A DNA stretch of 64,000 bases from Rutidosis leptorrhynchoides (taxonomy: Eukaryota > Streptophyta > Magnoliopsida > Asterales > Asteraceae): positions 208,539,001-208,603,000 of the forward strand of contig NC_092336.1 in the NCBI RefSeq assembly GCF_046630445.1, given 5' to 3'. Shown here piece by piece: positions 63,655 through 64,000 of this stretch. Below the pieces are notes generated by a model. It ran no database searches. It was not told where the DNA came from and saw only the letters and a program-made list of their open reading frames with translations. Made by a program: the position numbers and the translations under genes. Each line of letters starts with the position of its first letter. Position 1 is the stretch's first letter.

Positions 63655-64000
63655 ATGGCAGATCGCTACAGATTGTTTGTATTGTGCGAAAACTTTCAGC
63701 CCGATAGTCAACTGACAACTATTACGATTGTACTTACGTTGACTATTTCAAACTCATGGGTCATTCATCAACTTGACGGTAATAACGGTTTCTTGCACAT
63801 GAACCTTCATAAAAATCGTTTACATGCACCAACCTATGTGGATTCGTGACTCATCATCTCTTGAAGAAATCTTTATACGGGCTTTAACAAGCTCCTCGAG
63901 CTTGGTACCAAAGTTTTGCAGACTTTGTGACAACTCTTAGCTTCATTCATAGCATGTACGATCATTCATTGTTTATCTATAAATAAGGTTGAGAGACACT
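63655..64000 (+). mobile_element. Ty1/copia reverse-transcriptase fossil fragment
   Basis: Plus-strand sequence resembling the copia reverse transcriptase around the IHQLD.NN.FLH motif (SNSWVIHQLDGNNGFLH), continuing in decayed form to the window edge. It has several breaks and no visible ends. Confidence 0.7.

Overview
This window is nuclear DNA of a flowering plant, a eudicot and probably a daisy-family (Asteraceae) species. The evidence is intron-rich host genes with plant splice sites and telo-box promoters, an Au-like SINE, CACTA, hAT, Stowaway and MULE-type elements, and very long Ty3/gypsy LTRs with tRNA-iMet primer sites. The family-level placement is an inference from the repeat style; no marker gene proves it.

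Layout. 1-2212: an LTR of a Ty3/gypsy family that recurs at 39-49 kb, abutting a decayed Ty1/copia gag region and LTR (2213 to about 6185) that itself carries a hAT insertion. 6.2-7.3 kb: a SINE and an inverted-repeat MITE packed with CACATGTG palindromes. 7.5-9.7 kb: NOP10, a complete three-exon gene for the small H/ACA snoRNP protein. 9.7-14.6 kb: intergenic DNA with hAT and SINE copies and a Pack-MULE-like element. 15.2-17.9 kb (with 3' UTR beyond): a complete eight-exon STK19 homologue. 20.4-21.2 kb, converging on it: a single-exon RING protein with GW/WG repeats, related to the C-terminus of XBAT34/35-type ligases. 21.3-24.4 kb: a hAT MITE and a palindrome-rich tract. 24,455-32,339: a complete CACTA (En/Spm-type) transposon with perfect 12-bp ends, a GTT target duplication, an open 1136-codon TnpD-type gene and a TnpA-like gene with one frame change.

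32,547-63,540 is one four-deep nest of LTR elements, resolved here by target-site duplications (TSDs). A solo LTR (E) received a full-length non-autonomous LTR element (A, TSD GTGGG). One LTR of A then received two further solo LTRs (B, TSD TAATG; C, TSD TCTCG), and C received a nearly whole, very young Ty3/gypsy element (D, TSD CTCAT). Removing the insertions gives an LTR of A of about 3.83 kb, matching its uninterrupted partner (3,838 bp). The right edge is a decayed copia reverse-transcriptase fragment.

The three host genes are not an operon-like unit: NOP10 serves rRNA pseudouridylation, STK19 transcription-coupled repair, and the RING protein probably ubiquitin ligation, perhaps with an Argonaute link through its GW repeats. 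The most unusual observations are the GW-repeat RING gene, an antisense membrane-protein ORF with its own TATA box inside element A, the CACATGTG palindrome array, and tRNA-like B boxes and paired GC-rich palindromes in the LTRs.
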